A stretch of DNA of 64,000 nucleotides from Spinacia oleracea (taxonomy: Eukaryota > Streptophyta > Magnoliopsida > Caryophyllales > Amaranthaceae), in assembly GCF_020520425.1 (NCBI RefSeq), contig NC_079489.1, positions 15,090,001 to 15,154,000 of the forward strand, in the 5' to 3' direction. Each line of letters starts with the position of its first letter. The stretch's first letter is position 1. A program made the position numbers and the translations under genes. Below, piece by piece: positions 54,652-64,000 of this stretch. The notes beneath the pieces are model-generated. The model was given only the letters and a program-made list of their open reading frames with translations, ran no database searches and had not been told where the DNA came from.

Positions 54652-55334
54652 ACTCCGTATTTAGCTTAAATAATCGAGGTAATATGACAATGGATGGGAA
54701 AAATTATAAATAAGGAAGAACATCACTAATGAAAAATGAAAACAATAAAAAAAAGTTTATGATTTGTGAGCTTGTAAGCTTTGTTTTAGCTCTTTTCCTA
54801 GCTCTTTGGTGAAGGAGTCCAACCTAGTTGGTTTGCTTCTCATTGAGTTAGTATAGGTTGTAAATTGGTTGATTATTAATATATTTCCTTATTTGCCTAG
54901 CAAAAAAAAAAAAAAAAATACAATAAAAAAAAGTTTGTATAAAAAAAGACTAAAATAGTAATAATTATAAAAATAATACTCCGTAATAGTAGTAATAATA
55001 CTAAAAAAATATGTGTTACCCATAAAATTAAAAGAAATTATAAAAAAATGTGTAAGAAAAATCTAGAACCATAGAACAAGAGGAACGGAAGGTCCTAATT
55101 AGGCCTCAAGTAATCAGAAATTCAGAATCCATAAAACAAATATTTACATTATTTATAAAAGGGAACAAACCCTCAACATAAGTCCCAATCCCATCACACA
55201 AAATAATACTTACCAAATATTTCATCTATCCTTCCCATAACAGTCGATCTTCCGAGTAACTTTGAAAACTTACCAATAAACAAACCCTACTTTCTTTTCT
55301 TCAATTTGTGGTTTACCTTGATTATTGAGTAGCC
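54652..55334. other. AT-rich upstream region of the repeat-protein gene
   Basis: There is no coding sequence apart from the gene's likely promoter. TATAAAA at 55154-55160 lies about 175 bases before the start codon at 55335. A long A tract is at about 54902-54918. Confidence 0.5.
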
Positions 55335-56084
55335 ATGGAGTCAATGAAAGAAATAAAATGGAACTTTGTTTACCCATCTGACCCAGCTTTGATGAAATCC
55401 GAAAAGATTCGTTTTACAAGAATCGTGTCTGAACCCGTTAAGAATGCTACTACTCAAAAACAAAAACCCTTGATTTCTAAGACAAACCCAGTAAAACGTT
55501 GCACTAGTTCAAAAATCCTTAAAAAAGCAAGAAAAAGTGCTACTATGGAGTTGACAATTAGGGCTTCCGGCAAGTCATCGATGTCGCCGTCTCGTAAGGG
55601 TGTTGAAAGTTGTACGGTAGCGGGTCAGACGACTGCAGATGGTACCATCACTAATGATAAGGCGTCGGATAATTCACAACTGGCGGCGCATAATAAGAAG
55701 GGTACTGTCACAATCACAAACGCGTCGGATAATTCACTATTGGCGGCGCATAATAAGAAGGGTAATGTCACAATCACAAAGGCGTCGGATAATTCACAAC
55801 TGGCGGCGCATAAGGGTGCTGTCAAAATCACAAAGGCGTCGGATAATTCACAACCAGCGGCGCATAAGGGTACTGTCACAATCACAAAGGCGTCGGATAA
55901 TTCAGCTTTGGCAATCAGCAAGGGTAATACTATCATCACTAATAAGACTTCCCGTAATTCATGGTTGGGTTGTAAGAAGAGTTCCATCACTAAGGTTGTC
56001 AGCCCTCGTGTTCCATTACCACCAAGTGTTCGTGATTTGGTCAGAAAGAATAGAGATTATTCTTTCTTACTTGAAACCAATTGA
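55335..56084 (+). CDS. Unknown basic protein with six internal repeats, 249 residues
   Basis: I do not recognise this family. The frame begins with MESMKEIKWNFVYPSD at a plausible ATG downstream of a TATA-like box and is open for 249 residues. The N-terminal third is Lys/Ser/Thr-rich (SKILKKARKSATMEL). Residues of about 103-215 form six 18-20-residue repeats with the core TITKASDNSQLAAHKKG; the last units are more diverged (NTIITNKTSRNSWLGCKK). The C-terminus is non-repetitive (VPLPPSVRDLVRKNRDYSFL). No signal peptide or membrane segment is visible. The repeats expanded in frame in multiples of three bases, which supports a real protein, but a second frame is also open across the repeats, so coding status needs transcript support. 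Confidence 0.6.
   Translation: MESMKEIKWNFVYPSDPALMKSEKIRFTRIVSEPVKNATTQKQKPLISKTNPVKRCTSSKILKKARKSATMELTIRASGKSSMSPSRKGVESCTVAGQTTADGTITNDKASDNSQLAAHNKKGTVTITNASDNSLLAAHNKKGNVTITKASDNSQLAAHKGAVKITKASDNSQPAAHKGTVTITKASDNSALAISKGNTIITNKTSRNSWLGCKKSSITKVVSPRVPLPPSVRDLVRKNRDYSFLLETN
55640..55975 (+). repeat. In-frame tandem repeat encoding the ASDNS units
   Basis: AAGGCGTCGGATAATTCACA recurs about every 54-60 bases (near 55657, 55717, 55777, 55831 and 55885), followed by TGGCGGCGCATAA. Unit lengths are multiples of three. Confidence 0.9.
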
Positions 56085-56308
56085 GCCAAATCCAGAGATC
56101 CAATTCATTGTACAGTTTATGCGCGTTTTAGGGTTTCGATTCGTACAAAAAAACATCATCTATGATGTAACCTAGAATATTGATCTTCAAGGATATTATT
56201 CTATATTCATTTAGTAATACGAAGTACATTTTCTTCCACATTAAGTATTATATTTTAGATTAATTAGCTTATTTTTACCCTAATTATTAGGGTTACGCCT
56301 AAAATCTA

Positions 56309-56663
56309 CTCCCTCCGTCTCTTTTTGTTTTTTACGTTTTCTTTTTTGGTGTTTCAAAATGTTCTTTACATTTCCTTTTATATTATCACATAAATAATTT
56401 AATATTCTATCAAAATTTATACCCAATTATTATATTAACCAATTAAATCAATTGAGTCATTTAATCCCTCACACTTTTCCATAAAGACATTAACTTTTTC
56501 TCATTTTCCCCATATCAGAATTTTGATAAGAGTCAAAACATTATAAATAAACGTAATTTTTCTCGTTTACATGAAAAATTTAGAAGAATCTCAATGCACA
56601 TTAATTAGTCGTTAAAACGCGTGCAAAATACTAAACGTAAAAAACAAAAAGAGACGGAGGGAG
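56309..56663. mobile_element. Stowaway-type MITE
   Basis: CTCCCTCCGTCTCTTTTTGT at the left is exactly inverted at the right (ACAAAAAGAGACGGAGGGAG). TA is on both sides (56307-56308, 56664-56665). Confidence 0.9.
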
Positions 56664-56845
56664 TAGTATTTTTATCAATTGTGCAATGAATGAAAAACTC
56701 AAATGGTCTTTTACGCCTTTGCTTACCGTAGTTATGACTAGTAATTCAGAAAGGTCAATGAAATTGTCCCTTGGAGACACACTACTCTGATGGAAGATTA
56801 GCATCATCGTGGTTGAGAAGCAATCTTAAAATATGCGGCAACTTT

Positions 56846-57085
56846 TGTGTAAGACCGCCTTACCGAAAAGACCACTTTTGTTGCTTAACTAATTGGTTCA
56901 ATTTCTTAACTAATTGGTTGCATTACTTTATTAATTGATTCAATTGCTTAACTAATTAATTCATTTGCTTAACTAATTGGTTTCAGTGCTTAACTAATTA
57001 GTTCAAGTGCTTAACTAATTAATTCCATTGCTTAACTTATATGATACCAAGGTGGTCTTTTGTGTAAGACCGTCTTATAGAAAAG
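56846..57085 (+). repeat. CTTAACTAATTGGTTCAATTG array between direct repeats
   Basis: About seven degenerate units of 22-23 bases (GCTTAACTAATTAATTCAATT type, about 56884-57040) are bordered by two direct copies of TTTGTGTAAGACCG..TTA (56846 and 57058). Confidence 0.75.
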
Positions 57086-58150
57086 TTTGTACAAAATATG
57101 AGGCATAAATTCAAAATATATAAATTGTCATAATAATGTACAAATTAAGAGATACTTATTACTAGCTGTATGTTCTATTTTACACCCTTTATTTGGTATT
57201 TGTCATAACAGTACGTTAAACAAACACACCCTATATATTAATTAGCTAGGTTCATCTTTTAGGTGGAAGATCTTGGCCAGTCAAAAAAGATTGGAAAAGA
57301 GCAAGTGCTTCACTAGGCTTATTCAAGGATCTTTTACCAAACTAGCTAATTTTACAATTTTATTTACCAAAATGGCTACTTTTAAAATCTATTTCTCAAA
57401 CTAACTACTACGTATAATTTATTTACCAAAATGTCTATTTTCATTTTGTGGCATAAACAATTAAACTTGTCTGGTTTGGTTCATTATTTAATATAATTAA
57501 CCGGGTTTTTTTAGGTGTTTTTTCATTTATCTTTTATTTTTGTCTACTTTATACTCTGAATTAATTTTTCTTTTGAATTAATAATTTAAAATGCTTCTCA
57601 TGGTGGTTTAATTTGATACATACACGATACACCACAATAATAATTTAACTTCGTTTTTTTACCCATTTAAATATTTTAATTACGTTTACTTTTTGACAAC
57701 CTAAACTCCAACGGTGGGCAAATTTGTATTATGCATGGTTTTTATGACGCATCATCTTCTCAAGTTACACCATTGCTACCTATTTCTTGCTCCAATGATA
57801 CGTTAATTATTAATTAATTTTTTTAATTAATTTTTTTTCAATTCATAGTTTCATATTTACTAATGAGAAAGTAATTTAAAAAATTAAAAAAAATACAATT
57901 GGCTATAGTAAGATAGTGGTCCGACTTGTATGGATAACAGACGCAAAAATTTGCACTTTCGGGTGCCTTTATTGCACACGCTACTCTTCTCCTTTACGTC
58001 ACTTTCACGCACATGCACGGTTTTAGAGCTGAGTATGTTAAATTTTTGGTTGATAGAGTTTGCCAAGCAAATTCGTTTAACACAACGAATTCGCGTATCT
58101 AAGATATCAAATTAACAATATCCGCAACAACGGTTCAACTAATTTCTTTA
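57086..58150. other. AT-rich intergenic stretch
   Basis: No gene or bounded element was recognised before the Mutator target duplication at 58151. Confidence 0.4.
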
Positions 58151-58159
58151 TATTTGTAA

Positions 58160-58260
58160 CGGATATTTCATGAAATACCCCCGAGGTTTAAGTTAATTCA
58201 CCAGGTACCCTCGTTGTTTCAGTAATCTACCAGGTACCCCTCAGGTTTCATTTTCTCGCA
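58160..58260 (+). repeat. Left terminal inverted repeat of the MULE
   Basis: It begins CGGATATTTCATGAAATACC and ends TTTCATTTTCTCGCA. It contains the ACCAGGTACCC word that recurs elsewhere in the element. Confidence 0.95.
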
Positions 58261-58902
58261 TTAGATACCCTTAATGACACTAACTGACTAACGGCGTTAA
58301 GTAGGCGTTACTGTGCTTTGACTCTTTTGCCCTTATTCTGGCGCAATTCTAAGTAACTGACATAGACACCCAGGTCTCCAAAAATTCAAAATCCCAACCT
58401 CTCTTCTTCCTTCTTCCTCTGTTCTTCTCTAGAAAAACCACGCAAACCCTAAAAATAATTTCACGATTCTGGAGGAGATTTTGGGGGAAATTGTGTGGAA
58501 TCGATAAATTGGGGTCTCCATACTTCAATTCACACTCTCGGAAGCCGAAAGTCCAAGAATTTCGGGTTTTTCAAGTTCATCAGCAAAAAGGTCGTTTCGA
58601 AGTAATCAATCAAAGGAAGGGTGATCTGAGTGTTTCTCTTCTTCAAAAGGTACTCTCTTTAGTTCGTTTTGTTTACTTGCATGTTTTGGTTGATTTATCT
58701 GCGAAAATTCTAGGGTTAGGGTTTATTTTTTGTGATTGGGTTTATATTGATAAAATTGATGTTGTTCAGTTGATTATGGGTTGATAAATTTGATGTTGTT
58801 CAGTTGATTAATGGGTTGTTAACTGGTATGATTTATGGGTTGTTTATTTGTGCTTTAATTCTTGTGTTAATATTCTGTAATTTTTCGATTGTTTGTTTAG
58901 GA

Positions 58903-61900
58903 ATGAGGAGAGCATTGTGGTTGTTGTGTCACTATAATGGGTCAGATTTTGATGTTAGGATAGAGCATGTTCGTGCCACTGATTTCATGGGGATGCTTAG
59001 GAGTATTTTTTTGGATTCAATTAAGCAAGGTGTGTTCTTGTCTAGGAATTTTAGATTGTATTATAAGGATCCTAAATCGGGCAAGTCAATCGAGTTATAT
59101 GAAGATGGTCATGTTCAGTTGATGTTTGATGAGTTTAAGGGAACAAATACTATAGAGGTATTCTGTGAGGAATCAACATTAGACCAAAGGGTTATGTTCA
59201 GGAAACTTGTCAAAATAATGGAGGATGAGAAGCGAGCCGAAGAAGAATCTCTTAGATGTAGGCAGGAGGAAATTCAGAGGGCTAGGGAGGAGGAGTTGAG
59301 GAGAGAGCAGGAGGAGTTGAGGAGAGAGCAGGAAGAGTTATTGAGAAAACAAGAACAAGAGGAGTTGTTGAGGTACACTGTGGCTGTTGAGGTCCCGATA
59401 ATATCGTGCGATGACATGAGTGTTGAGTATTATAGGGTGTATAGTCAACCTAAGGAGATGGTAAGTGGGATGTCACAACCACCACCTGAATCACAACCAC
59501 CTACCCATCCCTCATCTCCACCACAAACTGATCATTCCCACCCCTCTCCACCACACACATCACCTACCCATCCTTCTTCTCCACCACATACATCACCTAC
59601 GCATCCCTCATCTCCACAAAGATCTCCTGTTCAGTCCCCCCTTTCACCCCCACAAACAGAGCCACAAACAGAGCCTCAAACTGACCCTGCTCCACAACCT
59701 CAACCACAATCAACTGCTAAGAAGCATAAAACTCATCCACCTAGACAAGCAGGGTTTAGGGTTCCTAGAAGTAGTGCTAAGAGGCTTGGCATATTTGTAG
59801 CAAAGGAGAGGAGTTCTAACAGAAGCAGTGGAGAAGAGGGATGGGTAGGTGATGTGCGTGGTCCTATGTCAGAAGATGATGATGAGGAGAGTGAGGATGA
59901 GGACTTTTCTGTATCTGATGAGGGGGAAGATGATGATGTGACACAGTTTGTGGATTCTGATGTGGAGGAGGAAGACCTTTTGGAAGTGGATGTGGGTGAA
60001 AAGACCTTTGAGGATTCATTAGACGGGGAATCACATTTGGATAAGGTGTACAAGAATGGAAAACTTATGAGGGAGATGCTTTATGGGGAGATTAAACTGG
60101 AAACTTGGATGATTTTCTCAAGCAAAGAACATTTCCTAGAGGTGTTAAGGGATTTCTGTATCCAAGAAGGGTTTGCTTTGACTCCGGATAAGCATGATTC
60201 CAAGAGGTTCACAGCAAGGTGTTATCAAGAACAATGCAACTGGAGGATTCATGCATCTATGCTCATGGATGGGGTTAGTTGGGCAATTAAGAGTCTGACA
60301 GGGGAGCACAAATTGTGTGGCAGATTAGATTCTAACCCCATGGTTAGTTCTGAGTGGTTGTGTAAGAAACTCATGGAGGATATTAAATCTAATCCTGACT
60401 ATCCTGTTGAGGGCCTACAAGAAAGATGCAGGGTGATGTTTAGGATTGAAGTGAAGTTGAGGTTGTTGTATAAGGTTAGAAATATGGCTAAGGAGTTGAT
60501 TCATGGGGGGTTTAGTGAGTCCTATGGTCTGCTGCCAGCTTATGCAGAGATGATCAAGAGGACAAATCCCGGAAGCTATGCTCTTGTGACATGGACTAAG
60601 GAGATTGTTGGTGCAACCCCTCGCTTTAAGTCATGTTTCTTTTCCTTTGCTTGCATGATCAAGGGGTTTTTTGAAGGTTGTAGGCCAATTATTGACATTG
60701 ATGGTGCTCACCTCAGTGGAACCTACAAGGGACAAATGCTCACTGCAATTACCATAGATGGGAACAATGAGATATTCCCAATTGCTTATGGGATTGTTGA
60801 TGGAGAAACTGGAGACACTTGGGCATACTTCTTCAGATGCTTGAGACAAATGTTCAGAAACTTTGGTGTGCACAGAGAGGACTGGACTTTCATAAGTGAC
60901 AGAATGAGGGTAAGATTTATTGCTTTTTCATAGGGGTATCTGGTGAAAATCTAAGATACCTCAGGGGTATCTGGTGAAAATATAAGATACCACAGGGGTA
61001 TCTGGTGAAAATATAAGATACCTCAGGGGTATCTGGTGAAATAAAGTTTATGAATTACCAATGAATTGTTTATGTGTCTAATGTAGTGTTTATGTGTCTG
61101 ATGTAGTGTTTATATGTCTGATATAGGGTGTGGATGGTGCTGTTTATGAAGTGTTCCCCCAAGCAACAAGGAGAGTGTGTGCCCAACACTTGTACTCCAA
61201 CTGTAAACAAGCTGGCTGGCATGGAACTGCCTTCCATAAGTCCTTCTGGGTTGCTGCAAATGCATACAACCCATATGTGTACAACAAGGCAATGGAGAAG
61301 ATTGCCAAAATTGATCCAAAGGCTGTGGATTATCTGTCCCAAGTGCCAGAGCAGTGGTCAAGGCACAAGTTTGAACCACATGTGGTTTGTGATCACAACA
61401 CCACCAATTTTGTTGAATCTTTCAACGCTTGTACCAAGCCTTTTAGAGACATGCCAGTGTACACTCTGATGGAAGGTAAATGTTCTGTCTTTGGCTGCAT
61501 ATGTTTTACACCACCCATGTCCTTTTTTTAATACATTTTCTGTTTTGCTGCTTTATTTTGTTTGTGCTTGGATGCTTGGATCTAATAGAGGCTAGGAGTT
61601 GGTGTATGAAGAAGATTGGGTCTAGATTTGACAAGGCTGTAGAAATGGGACCAAACCAATTGACTGAATATGCTGCTAGGGTATTAGAAGAGAGGAGTCA
61701 ACAGTCTAGGTTTTGTTCTGTAACAGTTGCTGGGGGAGGGGAATATGAAGTGAAAGAGGGGGCTGTCAAATACCCTATTAAGTTTGATGCAAGGACTTGT
61801 GGTTGTGGAGTATGGCAAATATCTGGCATACCTTGCAGACATGGCCTTAGGGTTATTTACCACCAAAGACTTGAGGCTACTGATTTTGTGTCTCACTACT

Positions 61901-62373
61901 TCAAAGGGCAAGCATACAAGTTAACTTACTCAGAGCACATACACCCCATGCCTGACCCAACCCAATGGCCTTCTTTTGACCTTCCTATTATCCTCCCACC
62001 ACCCATGAAGAGAGCATCTGGTAGACCCCCTAAACTGAGAAAAAGAGGTAAACATGATCCAAAAAGGGGAAAGAGAAATAGCACTGTGAGGTGTGGTAAG
62101 TGCAAGGAGGTGGGACACAATGCAAGGACATGCAGAGGTGGGGCCACTGCAAAGCAAAAGAAGGCTGCTGCTGCTGCTGCTGCTTCTGGTTCTGCTGGTG
62201 CAGCTGCTGCTGGTGCTTCTGGTTCTGCTGGTGCAGCTGCTGCTGGTGTTTCTGGTTCTGCTGGTGCAGCTGGTTCTGGTGCAGCTGGTTCACAGCAAGG
62301 GAGAGATCAAGGTGCTTCCAGTTCACAACAACAACGTAATGCATCAAGTAAGGGAAAAAGGAAGCGTACTTGA
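58903..62373 (+). CDS. MULE transposase (mudrA-like), 1046 residues, three exons
   Basis: Exons are 58903-60909, 61127-61475 and 61589-62373, with an upstream leader intron (donor 58651, acceptor at 58900). I chose the ATG at 58903 because it follows that acceptor; in-frame ATGs upstream would lie in the intron. In order: an N-terminal PB1-like stretch ([20 protein letters not shown]); a Glu/Arg coiled coil; His/Pro/Ser repeats ([11 protein letters not shown]); an acidic tract; a MuDR DNA-binding domain ([24 protein letters not shown]); and the transposase core, with D in IIDIDGAHL (about residue 598), D in ISDRM (about 666) and E in TNFVESFNA (about 764). A SWIM zinc finger ([16 protein letters not shown], about 856) and a CCHC knuckle ([14 protein letters not shown], about 953) follow, then an Ala/Gly/Ser tail. 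All catalytic residues are present. The first intron carries terminal-repeat-like motifs. Confidence 0.93.
60931..61042 (+). repeat. Four terminal-repeat-like motifs in transposase intron 2
   Basis: CAGGGGTATCTGGTGAAAAT occurs four times at a spacing of about 31 bases (near 60931, 60962, 60993 and 61024). The same word, as GGGGTACCTGGTGAA, is found in the terminal repeats and again at 63070-63175. These could be transposase-binding or regulatory sites. Confidence 0.8.
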
Positions 62374-62542
62374 TTTTGTGATTTATGCATAACTTTTTGC
62401 TAAACTTATCATGTATATCTTTTGCCAATGGGAGCAAGTTTTTGTAGAGCTACACTTAAAGTTTTTGCGTGTCGGGGGCACACTTTTGTAAAGCTACTTA
62501 ATTCGGAAATGAAATATCATATTATTGATGAAATGTCATCAT

Positions 62543-62923
62543 TCACTTTCTCATTACAAATACTAGAATAAAAAACATTACAATGCCAATTTTGATAGTT
62601 CCATGCATTAATTTCTTTTGTTGCTTGAGTTTCTTCTTCATTTGGTGAATTTCTTCATTCAAGCTTCTGTTTTCTTCAATTTCTCCTTCCTTTGTGCTAC
62701 CTCTGTTGTTTCTGATTGGCAGTGGTTGCTCAATGCTTCCCTTGCACCACTTGAAGTTGTCACATAAGTCACACTTGTAATATAGTCTTTGAGGATTTTT
62801 CATTGTTTCTGAACTTCTTATTGCAAATTTTTTTCCACATATGTTGCATGTTTTGTTTGGAACTACAACGTATGAGGATTCATACGTTGTAGAAGAAGAT
62901 TGGGAGTGAGAATATGAGCTCAT
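62543..62923 (-). CDS. GRF-type zinc-finger protein with C-terminal membrane helix, 126 residues
   Basis: This gene lies inside the MULE, convergent with the transposase and about 170 bases from its stop. After a Ser-rich start (MSSYSHSQSSSTTYESSY) it has a GRF zinc finger, CNICGKKFAIRSSETMKNPQ through YYKCDLCDNFKWC (residues 31-65), the C-x2-C..C-x2-C form seen in plant GRF proteins. A Lys/Glu coiled coil (NEEIHQMKKKLKQQKKLMH) and a hydrophobic tail (IGIVMFFILVFVM) follow. GRF fingers bind nucleic acid in other proteins. Its role here is unknown, but position and orientation parallel the accessory gene of MuDR. It lacks similarity I can see to mudrB itself. It looks intact. Confidence 0.8.
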   Translation of the reverse strand: MSSYSHSQSSSTTYESSYVVVPNKTCNICGKKFAIRSSETMKNPQRLYYKCDLCDNFKWCKGSIEQPLPIRNNRGSTKEGEIEENRSLNEEIHQMKKKLKQQKKLMHGTIKIGIVMFFILVFVMRK

Positions 62924-63069
62924 TTGAAGGTGAGTTGGGAATTAGGGAAAATATGAGTTGGTTAAGGGGAAGAACAGAAATTTGTAGTGAAGAGTTGCAG
63001 CGGCTCCCCCTTTAAATAGAGAAGGCTCACCAACGGCTAGTTTTTTTTAAAAAAACTAGCCGTTGGTGA

Positions 63070-63175
63070 GCAGGGGTATCTGGTGAAGTTACCACAAAGC
63101 ACAAGGGCACCTGGTGAAAATCTAAAAAACCTCAGGGGTACCTGGTGAAATAAATTACGAGGGTACCTGGTGAAA
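63070..63175 (-). repeat. Subterminal motif cluster of the MULE
   Basis: Four variants of CAGGGGTATCTGGTGAA/GAGGGTACCTGGTGAA lie just inside the right terminal repeat. They repeat the motif found in the transposase intron. Confidence 0.8.
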
Positions 63176-63214
63176 AAAAGTTTCTAACGGCCACTTAACG
63201 GCAGGGTTAAGTCA

Positions 63215-63315
63215 TGCGAGAAAATGAAACCTGAGGGGTACCTGGTAGATTACTGAAACAACGAGGGTACCTGGTGAATTAACTTAAACCTCGGGGGTAT
63301 TTCATGAAATATCCG
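63215..63315 (-). repeat. Right terminal inverted repeat of the MULE
   Basis: It is the exact inverse of 58160-58260. Confidence 0.95.
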
Positions 63316-63470
63316 TATTTGTAATGTTTGTCAGCAAGTCCCTATAAAAAACTTTTGAAGTTGCGAAGAGGCGAAAAGTATAAGTAAATCGTCAATCTGT
63401 TCCCCATTTAAAATTAAAATTTTGAACTGGTTCACTATGTAAAAAAATTAAACCGGTTCATTGGTTTAAG

Positions 63471-63599
63471 TGGCGGAGCCAGGAATTTCAGGTTGGGGGG
63501 GGTGAGAAATTTATGTCAACTAAAAAAAAGCCAAGAAAAAAATTTACATAATGTGTCGTTGTAGGGATTTGATCCTGGGTTAATGGTGTTAACCATTGA
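63471..63599 (+). mobile_element. End of a hAT-like element related to 28024-28489
   Basis: GTGGCGGAGCCAGGAATTTC matches the terminus type at 28024 and 12205. The opposite end was not found in the window. The element at 63600 appears to be inserted into it. Confidence 0.45.
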
Positions 63600-63998
63600 T
63601 AAAGATGGCTATGGGCCGGGCCGGCCCGAAGACCGGCCCAACCCGACACGAAAAAAGCACGGCCCGGCACGAGCACGCAAAAAGCACGGTCCGGCACGGG
63701 CACGAAGTCGTGGACCGTGGGCCGGGCCTGGGCCTTAATTTTTTGGAAAAAGCACGACAAGGCACGGCACGACTCGACCCGGCACGACAAAGCACGTTAA
63801 ATTTAGTCAAATTTGCCTTAGGCACAACGGGCCGGCCCAACCCGGCACGAAAGCACGTGGGCCTGGGCCTTGTTTTTAACTTTTCGGCACGGTACGGCAC
63901 GGCACTCCAACAACGTGGGCCTAGTGTGGGCCCGGCCCGGTTAGGCCCACGGCCTGTGGGCTTGGCACGAAGCCCGGCCCGGCCCACAGCCATCTTTA
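63600..63998. mobile_element. Foldback hAT-like element with GGCCCGGCACG interior
   Basis: TAAAGATGGCTATGGGCCGG at the left is inverted at the right end (GGCCCACAGCCATCTTTA). The left flank is ACCATTGA, and the two bases remaining after the right end are AC, which fits the start of an 8-bp duplication cut by the window edge. The interior is a GC-rich degenerate repeat of GGCACGGCCCGG words. Translations of it are artefacts. Confidence 0.6.
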
Positions 63999-64000
63999 AC

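Larger units (their letters stand above)
58160..63315 (+). mobile_element. Mutator-like element (MULE), apparently autonomous, two genes
   Basis: The terminal inverted repeats 58160-58260 and 63215-63315 are 101 bases long and identical on reading. They are flanked by an exact 9-bp duplication TATTTGTAA (58151-58159, 63316-63324), the Mutator hallmark. Inside are a three-exon transposase on the plus strand and a small GRF-zinc-finger gene on the minus strand, facing each other as mudrA and mudrB do in maize MuDR. Identical ends and open frames point to a recent insertion. Confidence 0.95.

Noticed and set aside
58804-58902. Earlier ATG for the MULE transposase, adding a hydrophobic stretch
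   Set aside because: The region has intron-like sequence ending in a good acceptor at 58900, and the hydrophobic stretch is not expected in a transposase.
62030-62437. Gln/His-rich minus-strand frame opposite the transposase tail
   Set aside because: It is a shadow of the Ala/Gly/Ser codon repeats in the MULE transposase.
63488-63993. Arg/Pro/Ala-rich minus-strand frames near the window end
   Set aside because: They come from the GGCACGGCCCGG simple repeat of the foldback element. There are no domains or gene signals.

Overview
The window is nuclear DNA of a flowering plant: AT-rich, with GT-AG introns, receptor-like kinase and glutamate-receptor-like (GLR) genes, a type I MADS-box gene, and a dense load of plant transposons (Ty1/copia, Ty3/gypsy of the Tat/Retand group, LINE, tRNA-derived SINEs, Stowaway, hAT-like, CACTA and Mutator elements). 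It is a eudicot, perhaps Caryophyllales; that placement is only an impression from repeat types.

Left third (about 2.3-26.8 kb): a cell-surface receptor cluster. Three DUF26 (Gnk2-type) receptor-kinase units alternate with two very short GLR genes. In order: a DUF26 pseudogene (2315-2840, cut by a gypsy insertion), a GLR on the minus strand (5587-11691), an intact DUF26 kinase (13589-16899), a GLR on the plus strand (18487-21008), and a second intact DUF26 kinase (23083-26837). The exon models for the four intact genes close in frame and predict 434, 648, 464 and 646 residues. The two kinases join DUF26 ectodomains to a kinase that reads like the LRR-I (malectin-type) subfamily instead of the usual CRK kinase. 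The two GLRs have no amino-terminal domain and no recognisable pore loop. A duplicated non-coding block (5296-5458 and 17211-17367) suggests that kinase and GLR were copied together as one unit.

Middle (27-42.3 kb): mobile elements and one gene. A 5'-truncated LINE with a 16-bp target duplication (28847-38736) is split by a CACTA-like insertion of about 6.25 kb that carries broken exons of a Mediator subunit 21 (MED21) gene. An intronless type I (M-gamma) MADS-box gene follows at 40831-41370.

Right (42.4-64 kb): a structurally whole, young gypsy element (42469-54646) with 522-bp LTRs, a single gag-pol frame and an antisense open region; a gene of unknown function with six copies of an 18-20 residue repeat (55335-56084); and a Mutator-like element (58160-63315) with identical 101-bp terminal inverted repeats, a 9-bp target duplication, an intact three-exon transposase and a convergent GRF-zinc-finger gene. 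A foldback hAT-like element closes the window.

The parts most worth a second look are the kinase/GLR cluster with its two unusual architectures, and the two-gene Mutator element with terminal-repeat motifs inside its transposase intron.
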